Source of the DNA: Kordiimonadaceae bacterium
Lineage (GTDB): Bacteria > Pseudomonadota > Alphaproteobacteria > Sphingomonadales > Kordiimonadaceae
Direction of reading: 5' to 3'
NCBI GenBank assembly: GCA_017640725.1
Contig: JAEPQB010000001.1
Coordinates: 558,001 to 622,000 of the forward strand
Length of the DNA: 64,000 nt
The notes beneath the pieces were generated by a model that made no database searches, had not been told where the DNA came from, and was given only the letters and a program-made list of their open reading frames with translations. Positions 17,492 through 26,077 of this stretch are shown one piece after another (the first letter of the stretch is position 1; the number at the start of each line of letters is the position of its first letter). A program made the translations under genes and the position numbers.

Positions 17492-18577
17492 ATGACAGCC
17501 GCAGAATTAATGGTCAGCAAGGCCGATATCAGCAAAACCAAATTCAACTCTGATTGCGAGGCCGCGACACGCGCCCTTGAAGCTGGAGAAATCCGCTTTG
17601 AGCTTGAGCGGTTCGCATTCACCGCAAACAACATTACCTATGCCGCTTTTGGCGACTCGCAGCTGAAATACTGGAATTTCTTCCCGGCCCCTGAGGGCTT
17701 TGGCTTCGTGCCTGTTTGGGGATTCGCGACAGTCGCCGAAAGCACGCTCGATGATGTTGCGGTCGGTGACAAATATTACGGCTATTTTCCAATGGCGACG
17801 CACTTGATTGTTTCACCAGCTAAAAACTCGCCAGCAGGTCTTTTTGACAGCAAGGCTCACCGCGCTGAGTTGAGCCCAGTTTATAATTTTTACACCCGCT
17901 GCGCCGGTGATCCGGGTTACAAAGCAGACCTTGAAGAAATTCAGATGCTGTTCAAACCTCTGTTCACCACTTCGTTCCTGATTGATGATTTCCTTGATGA
18001 CAATGGCTTCTATGGTGCTGGTCAGGTGATCCTTTCAAGCGCCTCATCCAAAACAGCTTATGGCCTTGCTTTCCAGCTGGCGAAACGCAAAGGCATCAAG
18101 GTGATTGGCCTGACATCTCCCGGTAACGTGGATTTTGTTGCAGGCATGGGCCTTTATGACGAAACACTGGCTTACGGCGACATTGAGACACTCGATGGCA
18201 ACGTCCCAACAGTATATGTAGACATGGCCGGGAACGGCGATGTGCGCGCACGCATCCACACCCATTTTGATAATGAGCTCAAATACAGCTGCTCGGTTGG
18301 CGCAACCAACTGGGATCAGATGGGTAGCAATAAAGAGCTGAAAGGACCACAACCATCGCTCTTTTTCGCGCCGGCTCAAGCACAGAAACGCTCTGCTGAG
18401 TGGGGCAACGCTGGCTTGCAGCAAAAAGTAGCTGAAAGCTGGGTCGCTTTTGTTTCCCGCGCAGATGACTGGGTCGATGTGGTGAAAGAAAGCGGTGAAG
18501 AAGCGATGACCCGCATCTATGGCGCGGTGCTGGACGGCAGTGCCAGCCCGAAAAAAGGCTATGTAGTGTCCTTTTAA
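17492..18577 (+). CDS. DUF2855 family protein
   Basis: A 361-residue protein that resembles the DUF2855 family, whose fold appears related to medium-chain dehydrogenases/reductases. Visible features are AFTANNITYAAFGD near the N-terminus, the WGFATVAES segment and a Rossmann-like stretch QVILSSASSKTAYGLAFQLA. There is no zinc-ligand set. The start at 17492 has GGGAGG 5 bases upstream; an earlier ATG 11 codons 5' lacks one. No enzymatic activity is established for the family. It converges with the TRIC gene with one base between stops, and no terminator is seen there. Confidence 0.85.
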   Translation: MTAAELMVSKADISKTKFNSDCEAATRALEAGEIRFELERFAFTANNITYAAFGDSQLKYWNFFPAPEGFGFVPVWGFATVAESTLDDVAVGDKYYGYFPMATHLIVSPAKNSPAGLFDSKAHRAELSPVYNFYTRCAGDPGYKADLEEIQMLFKPLFTTSFLIDDFLDDNGFYGAGQVILSSASSKTAYGLAFQLAKRKGIKVIGLTSPGNVDFVAGMGLYDETLAYGDIETLDGNVPTVYVDMAGNGDVRARIHTHFDNELKYSCSVGATNWDQMGSNKELKGPQPSLFFAPAQAQKRSAEWGNAGLQQKVAESWVAFVSRADDWVDVVKESGEEAMTRIYGAVLDGSASPKKGYVVSF

Positions 18578-18578
18578 G

Positions 18579-19184
18579 TTATTTCGCGGTTGGAAGTGAC
18601 CAGCCGCGCATAATCCCGCCGGCGCGCGCTATAAAGGCGCTCGCCATCGCGACCCAAACCGCAACGGTTTCGGGCACACCAGCGTAAATCAGCGCACAAA
18701 AAACACCGGCCCCAATGAAGGCTGCTGTGGCGTAAATCTCGCCCCGCCGCATCACAATCGGGATTTCATTGCAAATCACATCGCGGATGATGCCCCCGGC
18801 CACACCGGTCACCACGCCCATCATGGCGGCAATCAGCACACTACCAGAGACCTCAAGCGCCTTTTCGGCCCCCGTGACGCAAAAAAGTGACAGGCCAACC
18901 GCATCAGCCCAAGTGAGGAACCGCAACCGACTTTCAATGAAACGAGCGAAGAAGAAGCTCGCGGCGGCAGCAGCGAGTGCGGCCCAAATCGGACCGGTGT
19001 TGGCGACCCAAAACACCGGTTCCCCGAGCGTAAGGTCACGAAGGGTGCCGCCGCCTATGGCAGGCATCATGGCAAGAACAGCCACGCCGAACATGTCCAT
19101 GCTTTTGCGAATGGCCGCCAGCGCACCACTGACAGCAAATACAAACACACCCGCCAAATCCAGAATGATGATCAGATCATGCAT
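18579..19184 (-). CDS. TRIC-type (UPF0126) membrane channel protein
   Basis: A 201-residue membrane protein with two repeats of three transmembrane helices, each with a glycine-rich turn: GGGTLRDLTLG and GGIIRDVICNEIP. This is the bacterial trimeric intracellular cation channel family (formerly UPF0126/YicG); bacterial members conduct monovalent cations in vitro. The ATG lies one base after the cobQ stop with GGAGG inside the end of cobQ, so translation is probably coupled and the gene is the last of the btuC-btuD-cobQ unit. What a cation channel does with corrinoid genes is unclear. Confidence 0.92.
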   Translation of the reverse strand: MHDLIIILDLAGVFVFAVSGALAAIRKSMDMFGVAVLAMMPAIGGGTLRDLTLGEPVFWVANTGPIWAALAAAAASFFFARFIESRLRFLTWADAVGLSLFCVTGAEKALEVSGSVLIAAMMGVVTGVAGGIIRDVICNEIPIVMRRGEIYATAAFIGAGVFCALIYAGVPETVAVWVAMASAFIARAGGIMRGWSLPTAK

Positions 19185-19185
19185 A

Positions 19186-20649
19186 TTAGACCTCCGCTGC
19201 GCGCCATAACGCGTCGACATCAAGACATGTTTCGAGCGCTTCGGCAACCGTATCCAGCGTGGCATTAATGCGATCCAGATGATCGACACGAGGGCCCCTC
19301 ATACCCAAAACCGCATTCAGGTAAGCAGCTCTGAATTCACCGTCATGAAGCAATCCATGCACATAGGTACCCATAATTTTGCCATCGGCTGATGCCGCAC
19401 CCAACGCGCGACCATCGCCAACGATATATTCCTTCGCATCTCTGCCGAGCCTTGTTTGACCCATATGGATCTCATACCCAGAGACCTTGCTTTCAAGCGC
19501 CGGGCAGTGCGCCTCCGTAATGTGCACCGATTTTATGGGCTCAAGGACCGTTTCGACGTCCAATAATCCAATACCAGCTTCAACTCCCGCGGCCCCCTCA
19601 ATACCCACTGGGTCTCTCACTATTTTACCCATCATCTGGTAGCCGCCGCAAAGTCCAAGAACGGGTTTACCGGCACGTGCATGAGCATAAACGTCAACTA
19701 TCCAGCCTTCATCTTTGAGGAACCGCAGGTCGCGCAAGGTCGATTTTGAACCTGGCAAAATGATCAAGTCAGCCGATTGCGGCAAGGGCGTGCCGGGCGG
19801 ACAAAACATCACGTCAATATCCGGGTCTGCCGCCAAGGGGTCGAGGTCATCGAAATTTGAGATTGAAGGCAGCATGGGCACTGCTACCAGTTTTTTGCTG
19901 CCACTTTTTGCCCGCTGGTGTTCCAGCACAACCGCATCTTCGGCAGGCAGTTCCCGAATAGCGCGCAGAAACGGGACGACACCGAAGTTCGGCCAGCCAG
20001 TTTTTTCTTCTATAACTTTCAAGCCGCCATCAAACAGCGAAACATCGCCGCGAAACTGATTGATGATTGTGCCCCGCACCAGTGCTTGTTCCTCAGGGGG
20101 CAACAGTGCATGCGTACCGGCAATAGCCGCGATCACGCCGCCGCGGTTAATATCACCCACTAGCACCACTGGTGTTTTTGTCGGCAAGGCAAAACCCATA
20201 TTTGCGATGTCGCCGGCACGCAAGTTGACTTCCGCCGGGCTACCTGCCCCCTCCACAAGCACAAGATCGGCATCTGCGCAGAGCCGCCGGTAGCTTGATT
20301 GCACGGTGGCCAACAGTTCGGCTTTGTGGGTGCGATAGTAGCCACTATCAATCGGGCCGTGCACCTTGCCTTGCACGACAAGCTGCGCGCCTTTCTCTGA
20401 CTCCGGCTTAATGAGGACGGGGTTCATGTCTGTGTGCGGCTCGGCCCCTGCGGCAACCGCCTGCAGCCATTGGGCGCGGCCAATTTCGCCGCCCTCCCTA
20501 GTCGCGGCGGCATTATTCGACATATTTTGCGGCTTGAATGGCAGGACAGTTAGGCCCCGATTTTTGAAAACCCGGCACAATCCGGCAACAAGCACTGACT
20601 TACCAACATCTGACCCTGTGCCCTGCAGCATAAGTCTGCGCGCCGTCAT
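19186..20649 (-). CDS. cobQ: Cobyric acid synthase
   Basis: Glutamine-dependent amidotransferase (CobQ/CbiP) that amidates four carboxylates of adenosylcobyrinate a,c-diamide in cobalamin synthesis. It has 487 residues. The N-terminal dethiobiotin-synthase-like ATPase domain begins with QGTGSDVGKSVL. The C-terminal class I glutaminase has the nucleophile Cys in GLCGGYQMMG and the His in GTYVHGLLHD. It is 3 bases downstream of the ABC ATPase gene and immediately followed by the TRIC gene. No other cob genes are in the window, so synthesis genes are elsewhere or the cell completes an imported precursor. Confidence 0.96.
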   Translation of the reverse strand: MTARRLMLQGTGSDVGKSVLVAGLCRVFKNRGLTVLPFKPQNMSNNAAATREGGEIGRAQWLQAVAAGAEPHTDMNPVLIKPESEKGAQLVVQGKVHGPIDSGYYRTHKAELLATVQSSYRRLCADADLVLVEGAGSPAEVNLRAGDIANMGFALPTKTPVVLVGDINRGGVIAAIAGTHALLPPEEQALVRGTIINQFRGDVSLFDGGLKVIEEKTGWPNFGVVPFLRAIRELPAEDAVVLEHQRAKSGSKKLVAVPMLPSISNFDDLDPLAADPDIDVMFCPPGTPLPQSADLIILPGSKSTLRDLRFLKDEGWIVDVYAHARAGKPVLGLCGGYQMMGKIVRDPVGIEGAAGVEAGIGLLDVETVLEPIKSVHITEAHCPALESKVSGYEIHMGQTRLGRDAKEYIVGDGRALGAASADGKIMGTYVHGLLHDGEFRAAYLNAVLGMRGPRVDHLDRINATLDTVAEALETCLDVDALWRAAEV

Positions 20650-20652
20650 GGA

Positions 20653-21438
20653 TCAGGGGTCCACAATAGATTTGGGTACGATGAAACTGTCACCGGCTTC
20701 ACTCCAGCGCGTGGCCGTTACACCAAACACGGACATTAAAAGCGCATCGTTGAGGACTTCTTCGGGGCTTCCGTCAGCCACTAGATTTCCATCGCTGATG
20801 ACTATGAGCCGGTCACAGAAATGCTGGGCAAGATTAAGGTCGTGCATCACAACAACGGCGCCGTGCTCGTGCGACACATGCGCCTTCAGGAGCGACATCA
20901 TTTCAAGCTGGTAGCGCGGATCGAGTGCTGCTGCGGGCTCATCGGCAAACAGGAAAGGCGCTTTGGAAGCAAGCGCCCTTGCCAGCATCACGCGCGCACG
21001 TTCTCCGCCAGACAAATGCGTCACAACACGGTCCCTGAATTCAAATGTACCGGTTTGACGCAACACGTCCTCGATGATGGCTTCATCTTCCTGGTTGGTG
21101 CCCTGCCAGGGTGTTTTGTGCGGCAGTCGCCCGAGTTCAACCAGGCTTTGCACAGTTAAAGGCCAATGCACGGCACCGCCTTGCGCAAGATAAGCGATAC
21201 GGCGGCCGCGCGTTTTGGCGTCCATCTCTGCGACGGAGGTTCCGTCAAAATGGATCGCCCCCGCACTTTCCACCAGACCTAAAAGTGCCCGCATCAGGGT
21301 TGTTTTGCCGGCACCATTAGGGCCCAGAAGCCCCACCATCTCTCCTTCGCGGAAAGATACGCTGATGTCGGACAAAATTTGTTTGGTTCCGAGTTTCACA
21401 GAGATGTTGCGGGCTTCAATGGATGCGGGCGTGCTCAT
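20653..21438 (-). CDS. ABC transporter ATPase, cobalamin/iron-siderophore type
   Basis: ATP-binding subunit of a BtuCD/FecCDE-type importer, 261 residues. The Walker A is GPNGAGKTTL, the signature LSGGERARVMLARAL, the Walker B FLFADEP, and the switch His lies in VVVMHDLN. It overlaps the permease gene by 4 bases and precedes cobQ by 3, so cobalamin or another corrinoid is the most likely substrate. The same family also imports heme and ferric siderophores. No binding protein or TonB-dependent receptor gene is in the window. Confidence 0.93.
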   Translation of the reverse strand: MSTPASIEARNISVKLGTKQILSDISVSFREGEMVGLLGPNGAGKTTLMRALLGLVESAGAIHFDGTSVAEMDAKTRGRRIAYLAQGGAVHWPLTVQSLVELGRLPHKTPWQGTNQEDEAIIEDVLRQTGTFEFRDRVVTHLSGGERARVMLARALASKAPFLFADEPAAALDPRYQLEMMSLLKAHVSHEHGAVVVMHDLNLAQHFCDRLIVISDGNLVADGSPEEVLNDALLMSVFGVTATRWSEAGDSFIVPKSIVDP

Positions 21439-22442
21439 CGCATGGTCTCCCGCGTTTTGAATATGATGTATAGGAATACCGGCGCGCCGATCACACCCAT
21501 CACAACACCGAGGCGAAGTTGACCATAACCAATCGGCAAGCGGGTTAGGATATCTGCCAACAATAATATGAGCGCGCCAAGCAGGGCGCTTGGCAGCAGA
21601 ATGCGTTTGGGCTCAAACCCAAACAGCGTGCGCGCCAGGTGAGGCACAACAAGCCCAACAAACCCGATGGCCCCGGCAACCGCGACCGTTGCACCAACAG
21701 CAAGCGATACGCCAATAACGATTCGGGTGCGTAACGACTTAATATTTACGCCAAGAGTGCGCGCCGTATCTTCACCGAGGCTGAGGGCATTCAGCCCCTG
21801 CCCTGCACCGGCCACCAATAGAATACCAACAGCCATAAAGGGGGCCGCCAACACGAGATCATGGAAAGAGCGGTTTTCAAGCGACCCCATCATCCACAAG
21901 ATCATTTCCTGCAAGGTCATGGGGTGCGGCGCAAAATTCATGACGAGCGAAATACCTGCTGCTGCCAAACTTGAGATGCCGACACCGGTTAAAATGAGTG
22001 TCAGCACGCTGGCGTCGCGCAGGGACACAGCGAGCAATATCCCTGTCGCGATCAAAGCACCGGCGATGGCACCAAGCGGCACTGCAAACGATCCAACTGC
22101 GCCAGCGCCAAGATAAATAACAATCACAGCCCCAAGGCTGGCAGAAGCCGACACTCCCACCACGCCGGGGTCAGCCAGCGGATTTCGAAGCAGCCCCTGC
22201 AACAGGGCCCCGGCATACCCAAGCGTGGCGCCGCAAAGCGCCCCGAGCAGTAGCCGCGGCAAACGCAAATCCTGGACAATAATGTTTGTTGCCGTATCGC
22301 TGGCGCCCAATAGACCCTGAACAAACTCTTTTGGCGACAGTGTTGTTTGACCAAACAAACCCGCCAGCAACGAGGCAACCAGCAGCAACAGCACTATCGC
22401 TGTCGTTGCGCCGATGGCTGAGCGTGCCGATTGTTGCTGCAT
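21435..22442 (-). CDS. FecCD/BtuC-type ABC transporter permease
   Basis: Polytopic permease of 335 residues with about ten transmembrane helices, for example TAIVLLLLVASLLAGLF and VAVAGAIGFVGLVVPHLAR; the latter segment, followed by a Gly-rich loop, is the ATPase-coupling region of this family. GALLQGLLRNPLADPGVVGVSA is the conserved N-terminal signature. First gene of the btuC-btuD-cobQ-TRIC unit. The gap to the upstream Lrp-type gene is only 78 bases, too short for a cobalamin riboswitch, so control is by another route or read-through from the Lrp gene. Confidence 0.93.
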   Translation of the reverse strand: MQQQSARSAIGATTAIVLLLLVASLLAGLFGQTTLSPKEFVQGLLGASDTATNIIVQDLRLPRLLLGALCGATLGYAGALLQGLLRNPLADPGVVGVSASASLGAVIVIYLGAGAVGSFAVPLGAIAGALIATGILLAVSLRDASVLTLILTGVGISSLAAAGISLVMNFAPHPMTLQEMILWMMGSLENRSFHDLVLAAPFMAVGILLVAGAGQGLNALSLGEDTARTLGVNIKSLRTRIVIGVSLAVGATVAVAGAIGFVGLVVPHLARTLFGFEPKRILLPSALLGALILLLADILTRLPIGYGQLRLGVVMGVIGAPVFLYIIFKTRETMR

Positions 22443-22520
22443 GAAAGGTCCCCGACGAAACTGGTCCTCTGGCTATAGGCCAAAGCAACAATGTTGGCCA
22501 ACCCTATCTGTGGTCACCTC

Positions 22521-22994
22521 TCAGGATATGTGGTGGAGCACAGGCAAACTGGTGGTATTTTTCACCGCGGTTAGCGCGATCGACGAGCTGATTTCGCGCA
22601 CGCCATCAATTTTGGACAAGTGATTCCAGAAGAACTCTTCATAGGCCTGAACATCGCGCACCTGCACCTTGAGGATAAAATCAATGTCGCCCATTAAAGT
22701 GTGACACTCCATAACCTCCGGAAAATTGCTGACGCGCTCAATGAACTCCGGCAAGCTATCGCGGTTTTGGGCCTGCATCTTGATATGCGCAAATACCATC
22801 ACGCCCAAACCCACTTTGGGCGCATCCAAAAGAATGGTTTGCTTTTTGATAATGCCCTCTGATTCCATTTTCTGAATGCGCCGCCAAACCGCGGACCGGC
22901 TGGAGGAAACCAAATCCGCGATGTCATTCAGCGACATGCTGGCATCTTCCTGCAAACAATCGAGAATGCGTGCGTCTGTTTTGTCAATATCCAC
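22521..22994 (-). CDS. Lrp/AsnC-family transcriptional regulator
   Basis: Leucine-responsive-type regulator. An N-terminal helix-turn-helix (MSLNDIADLVSSSRSAVWRRI) is followed by a RAM ligand-binding domain with the turn MECHTLMGDIDFILKVQV. The GTG at 22994 gives the family-typical opening (V)DIDKTDARIL and 157 residues; an in-frame GTG at 23048 would add 18 residues. It is divergent from a free-standing ACT-domain gene and lies upstream of the corrinoid operon on the same strand. Amino acids are the usual ligands. Confidence 0.9.
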   Translation of the reverse strand: MDIDKTDARILDCLQEDASMSLNDIADLVSSSRSAVWRRIQKMESEGIIKKQTILLDAPKVGLGVMVFAHIKMQAQNRDSLPEFIERVSNFPEVMECHTLMGDIDFILKVQVRDVQAYEEFFWNHLSKIDGVREISSSIALTAVKNTTSLPVLHHIS

Positions 22995-23124
22995 AATTTT
23001 TTCTCGTCTTTCACGATAATTTTGAAATATTGTCTCGAATATTCTCACAACTCAGCCACTTTAGGAACCCTTTTTCACAAACACCGCGATAGCTTTGCGT
23101 CGTCAGCGAATAAAGGAGCCCAAG

Positions 23125-23391
23125 ATGGTTATGAAAGGAAATAGCCGCACGCGTTTTTCAGTGCAGGCTGAGCTCGAAACAAGTACTTTGTCCCGTGTGC
23201 TGGAATTGTTCACAATTCGTGGCATGGTCTGTGACACGCTATCAGCGCGCAAAACCAATGATGGTCTGCAATGGATTGAGCTGGACTGCTCAGACCTTGA
23301 AGACCAGCATGCAACGGTGCTCCTCAACAAAATTCGCCAGATTATTACCGTCCGCTCTGCCCAGGCGGAGACAACCCTCCTCGCCTCCTGA
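23125..23391 (+). CDS. Free-standing ACT-domain protein
   Basis: An 88-residue protein that is nearly all one ACT-like domain: RFSVQAELETSTLSRVLELF, the turn FTIRGMVCDTLSARK and a C-terminal strand and helix ending QIITVRSAQ. It resembles the short regulatory subunit IlvM of acetolactate synthase, but no catalytic subunit is nearby. AAGGAG lies 7 bases before the ATG; an earlier in-frame start adds 10 basic residues and has no ribosome site. Divergence from an Lrp-type gene supports an amino-acid-sensing role, by inference. Confidence 0.75.
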   Translation: MVMKGNSRTRFSVQAELETSTLSRVLELFTIRGMVCDTLSARKTNDGLQWIELDCSDLEDQHATVLLNKIRQIITVRSAQAETTLLAS

Positions 23392-23417
23392 GGATCAAAC
23401 CCCCACAAGCCGAAGCG

Positions 23418-23444
23418 CGCCGGGCACAGAAATGTGACCCGGCG
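23418..23444 (+). terminator. Hairpin after the ACT-domain gene, probable terminator
   Basis: CGCCGGGCACA-GAAA-TGTG(A)CCCGGCG is an 11-bp stem with one bulged A, 26 bases past the stop. The T run after it is short and interrupted, so termination may be incomplete. Confidence 0.55.
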
Positions 23445-23550
23445 TGACTATTTTGGTTGTTCATGCCTGATTAAGGTTGATGCCACATAAACGAATGGCA
23501 CAGTATGTTGCAGTCGTTGCACGAAGGGGCAGCACAGGTCAGGAGTAAGT

Positions 23551-26037
23551 ATGGACGACGAACCTTTTGGAAACATCAATACCGACCTTAGTGTCACAGT
23601 AGGCGGAAGTGTTACTGGAACCATTGAAGAAGAGGGCGATGTTGATTTTTTCGCCGTTCAGTTGGAAGCAGGTGTCACCTATCAGATAGACCTCGAGGGC
23701 AGCCGCACGGGTCAGGGGTCACTGCTTGACCCATTCCTGACCGGTATATTCAATGCGGATGGTATCCCCGTTGCCAATTCAAACGATGATGGCGGCGTTT
23801 CCACCAATAGCCGGATTACATTCACACCCAGTGAATCCGGTACATATTTTATTGGTGCCAGTCACTTTGACAATTTTACGCTGCTGGACACAGGCAGCTA
23901 CACTTTGTTTGTCGAAGAAGCGGACCTCAGCACCCGACCTGATCCTATTTCCTTGTTCCAAGTGCCCGATACAGGTGACGTTATCATTGATACGCTCACC
24001 TTCTTTCAGGCTTACGGAAACGGTGTTGATACGGTTAACCTGACTTTCAGCATTCCCGGTGAAAACCCGGAATTTCGCACATCTTTCAACCTGGATGACG
24101 ACGATATTACCCCTTTCGCCATTCCATTGTCCCCCACGGCGGAAGGCTTTTTCCGGGACGGATTGGATCAAATCGAAGGCTTTGCCAACATTCGCTTCAC
24201 GGAAGTTGAAGATGAGGGCGAATCTTTCGGCACGCTCAGAATTTTCGGCAACACATTTTCCAGCGGCAGAACAATTGGTTTGGCCGGCTTGCCAAGCCAG
24301 TCTCCTGCGGGCAGCGATATCGCGATTTTCGAAGGCCGAATTGGCAGCGATGGTTTGCTGCGGTTTGTGGTGCTTCATGAACTTGGCCATGCGATCGGGC
24401 TTGAGCATGCTGACCTTGAAGAATCACCCGAATTCCCCGAAGAGTTTGCCGGTGCAGAATTTACGCTGCTTGTGCCCAGCTTTTCGTCGGTCTTTTTCCC
24501 GACCGCGACACGTGTGGACTTCTATCCAACCACCTTCAGCTATTTGGATATCGTGGCGCTGCGCCAAATATACGGTGCGCCCGACACACCGGAAACGGAT
24601 GATGTTTATACGTTTGATGTGAACGAACGCTATTGGGAAACCATTTTTGACACCGGCGGAACCGATACGTTGCAGATTATTGGTGGTGACGAAGCGGTTA
24701 ACATCAACCTGTCCCCGGACTCTTCTGCTTTTGGCGGATCCTTCATCGATGTCGGCACCACCATTCAGTATTTTAACTCCTTTGGCGGGCTTGTTGGAAC
24801 AAGAAGTGAAACGGTATTCATCAGCCCGGAAACGGTAATTGAAAACATCATCACATCCGACGGCGACGATGTGATTGTCGCCAATGCCGCCAACAACCGG
24901 CTGGAGGGAGGCCTGGGTGCGGACCGCATCCGCGGCGTGGGCGGCGATGATCGAATTCTGGGCGGCGGAGATGCTGACCGGCTTTCCGGCGGTGGCGGCA
25001 ATGACACCGTAATCGGCGGCGCCGGTAGCGATATTGCCGGTGGTGGCAACGGGAATGACGTTTTGTTTGCCGGCGCCGAAGATGCCGGCAATGACCTCGT
25101 TCTTGGCGACAATGGCAATGATGTTGTGGCAGGCGGTGCCGGCGACGATACGCTTGTTGGCGGAAGCTACATCGGCTCTGGCCTGATCGTTGCCGTATCT
25201 GCATCGGATGTTAACGGGACCGCAAGCGACACGCTATTTGGCGGCGCGGGTGACGATCTCATCATCACCGGTAGTTTTGAAGACACAGACGGCGACCGCA
25301 GTGTCGACAACGGCGAAATTGTCAATGGCAGCGGAAACAGTGTCGCCTTTGCCGGCACTGGTGACGACACCCTCTATGGCGGAGATGGTCACGAACAGTT
25401 GGGCGGCGGTACCGGCGATGACAGCATCTCGGGCGGCGCTGGCAACGACACCATATATGGCGGTCGCAATGACCAAGCCTCAACGTCTCAGAATGACCGG
25501 CTGGAAGGCGGTGATGGCAATGACATTATCTTTGCCTCGGGGGGTGCTGACATTGTGACTGGCGGCGACGGCGACGACTCGTTATTTGGCGGCAGCCAAA
25601 ACGACGAGGTTTCTGGCGGCAATGGCAATGACACCATTTTTGGCGGCACGGGTAATGACGTGGTCAACGGCGACGACGGCGCAGACGATATTTTTGGCGG
25701 CGGCGGTCGGGATGTCATCAATGGCGGCGCCGGCGATGACACATTGCGGCCCAGCGGTGGCAACGACACATTGTCGGGCGGCGCAGGCAGCGACGTGTTC
25801 ATGTTTGCGCAAAACCATGGTGCCGACCGGATTGACGATTTTGACCTGGACGACGACAGCTTGGACCTTTCTGGCACAATTACAGAATTTGCCAGTGTTG
25901 CAGAGGTTACAAACGCAGCAAGTGAGGTTATGCAAGATGGTCAATCGGGCGTGTTGATTGACACGGGCGGCACCAGTTCCATTTTCATTGTTGGATTATC
26001 ACTCGATCAGCTCGCTTCCGTTACAGTCCTGCTTTGA
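23551..26037 (+). CDS. RTX-repeat metalloprotease-like secreted protein
   Basis: An 828-residue acidic protein with no signal peptide, as expected for type I secretion. Residues 10-120 resemble a bacterial pre-peptidase C-terminal domain (GDVDFFAVQLEAGVTYQIDL). Residues 140-343 look like a matrixin/serralysin catalytic domain with the zinc motif HELGHAIGLEH at 276-286. From about 440 to 755 there are many glycine-rich calcium-binding nonapeptides (GGxGxDxhx), for example GGAGNDTIYGG. A hydrophobic C-terminal end follows. The Met-turn methionine is absent: there is no Met between residues 2 and 749. ABC/MFP secretion genes are not in the window. It may be an active protease or a diverged adhesin-like product. 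Confidence 0.9.
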   Translation: MDDEPFGNINTDLSVTVGGSVTGTIEEEGDVDFFAVQLEAGVTYQIDLEGSRTGQGSLLDPFLTGIFNADGIPVANSNDDGGVSTNSRITFTPSESGTYFIGASHFDNFTLLDTGSYTLFVEEADLSTRPDPISLFQVPDTGDVIIDTLTFFQAYGNGVDTVNLTFSIPGENPEFRTSFNLDDDDITPFAIPLSPTAEGFFRDGLDQIEGFANIRFTEVEDEGESFGTLRIFGNTFSSGRTIGLAGLPSQSPAGSDIAIFEGRIGSDGLLRFVVLHELGHAIGLEHADLEESPEFPEEFAGAEFTLLVPSFSSVFFPTATRVDFYPTTFSYLDIVALRQIYGAPDTPETDDVYTFDVNERYWETIFDTGGTDTLQIIGGDEAVNINLSPDSSAFGGSFIDVGTTIQYFNSFGGLVGTRSETVFISPETVIENIITSDGDDVIVANAANNRLEGGLGADRIRGVGGDDRILGGGDADRLSGGGGNDTVIGGAGSDIAGGGNGNDVLFAGAEDAGNDLVLGDNGNDVVAGGAGDDTLVGGSYIGSGLIVAVSASDVNGTASDTLFGGAGDDLIITGSFEDTDGDRSVDNGEIVNGSGNSVAFAGTGDDTLYGGDGHEQLGGGTGDDSISGGAGNDTIYGGRNDQASTSQNDRLEGGDGNDIIFASGGADIVTGGDGDDSLFGGSQNDEVSGGNGNDTIFGGTGNDVVNGDDGADDIFGGGGRDVINGGAGDDTLRPSGGNDTLSGGAGSDVFMFAQNHGADRIDDFDLDDDSLDLSGTITEFASVAEVTNAASEVMQDGQSGVLIDTGGTSSIFIVGLSLDQLASVTVLL

Positions 26038-26077
26038 ATGGACTGACCATGGATGGGCGGGCAAAGGGGAACCAGCC

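Noticed and set aside
22443-22520. Cobalamin riboswitch upstream of the BtuC-type permease gene
   Set aside because: The gap is 78 bases, too short for the aptamer, and no B12-box is seen.
24850-25800. Tandem repeats inside the RTX gene, possibly a CRISPR or satellite array
   Set aside because: The periodicity follows codons of the glycine-rich calcium-binding nonapeptides and the reading frame is intact; units are diverged at the DNA level and there are no spacers.
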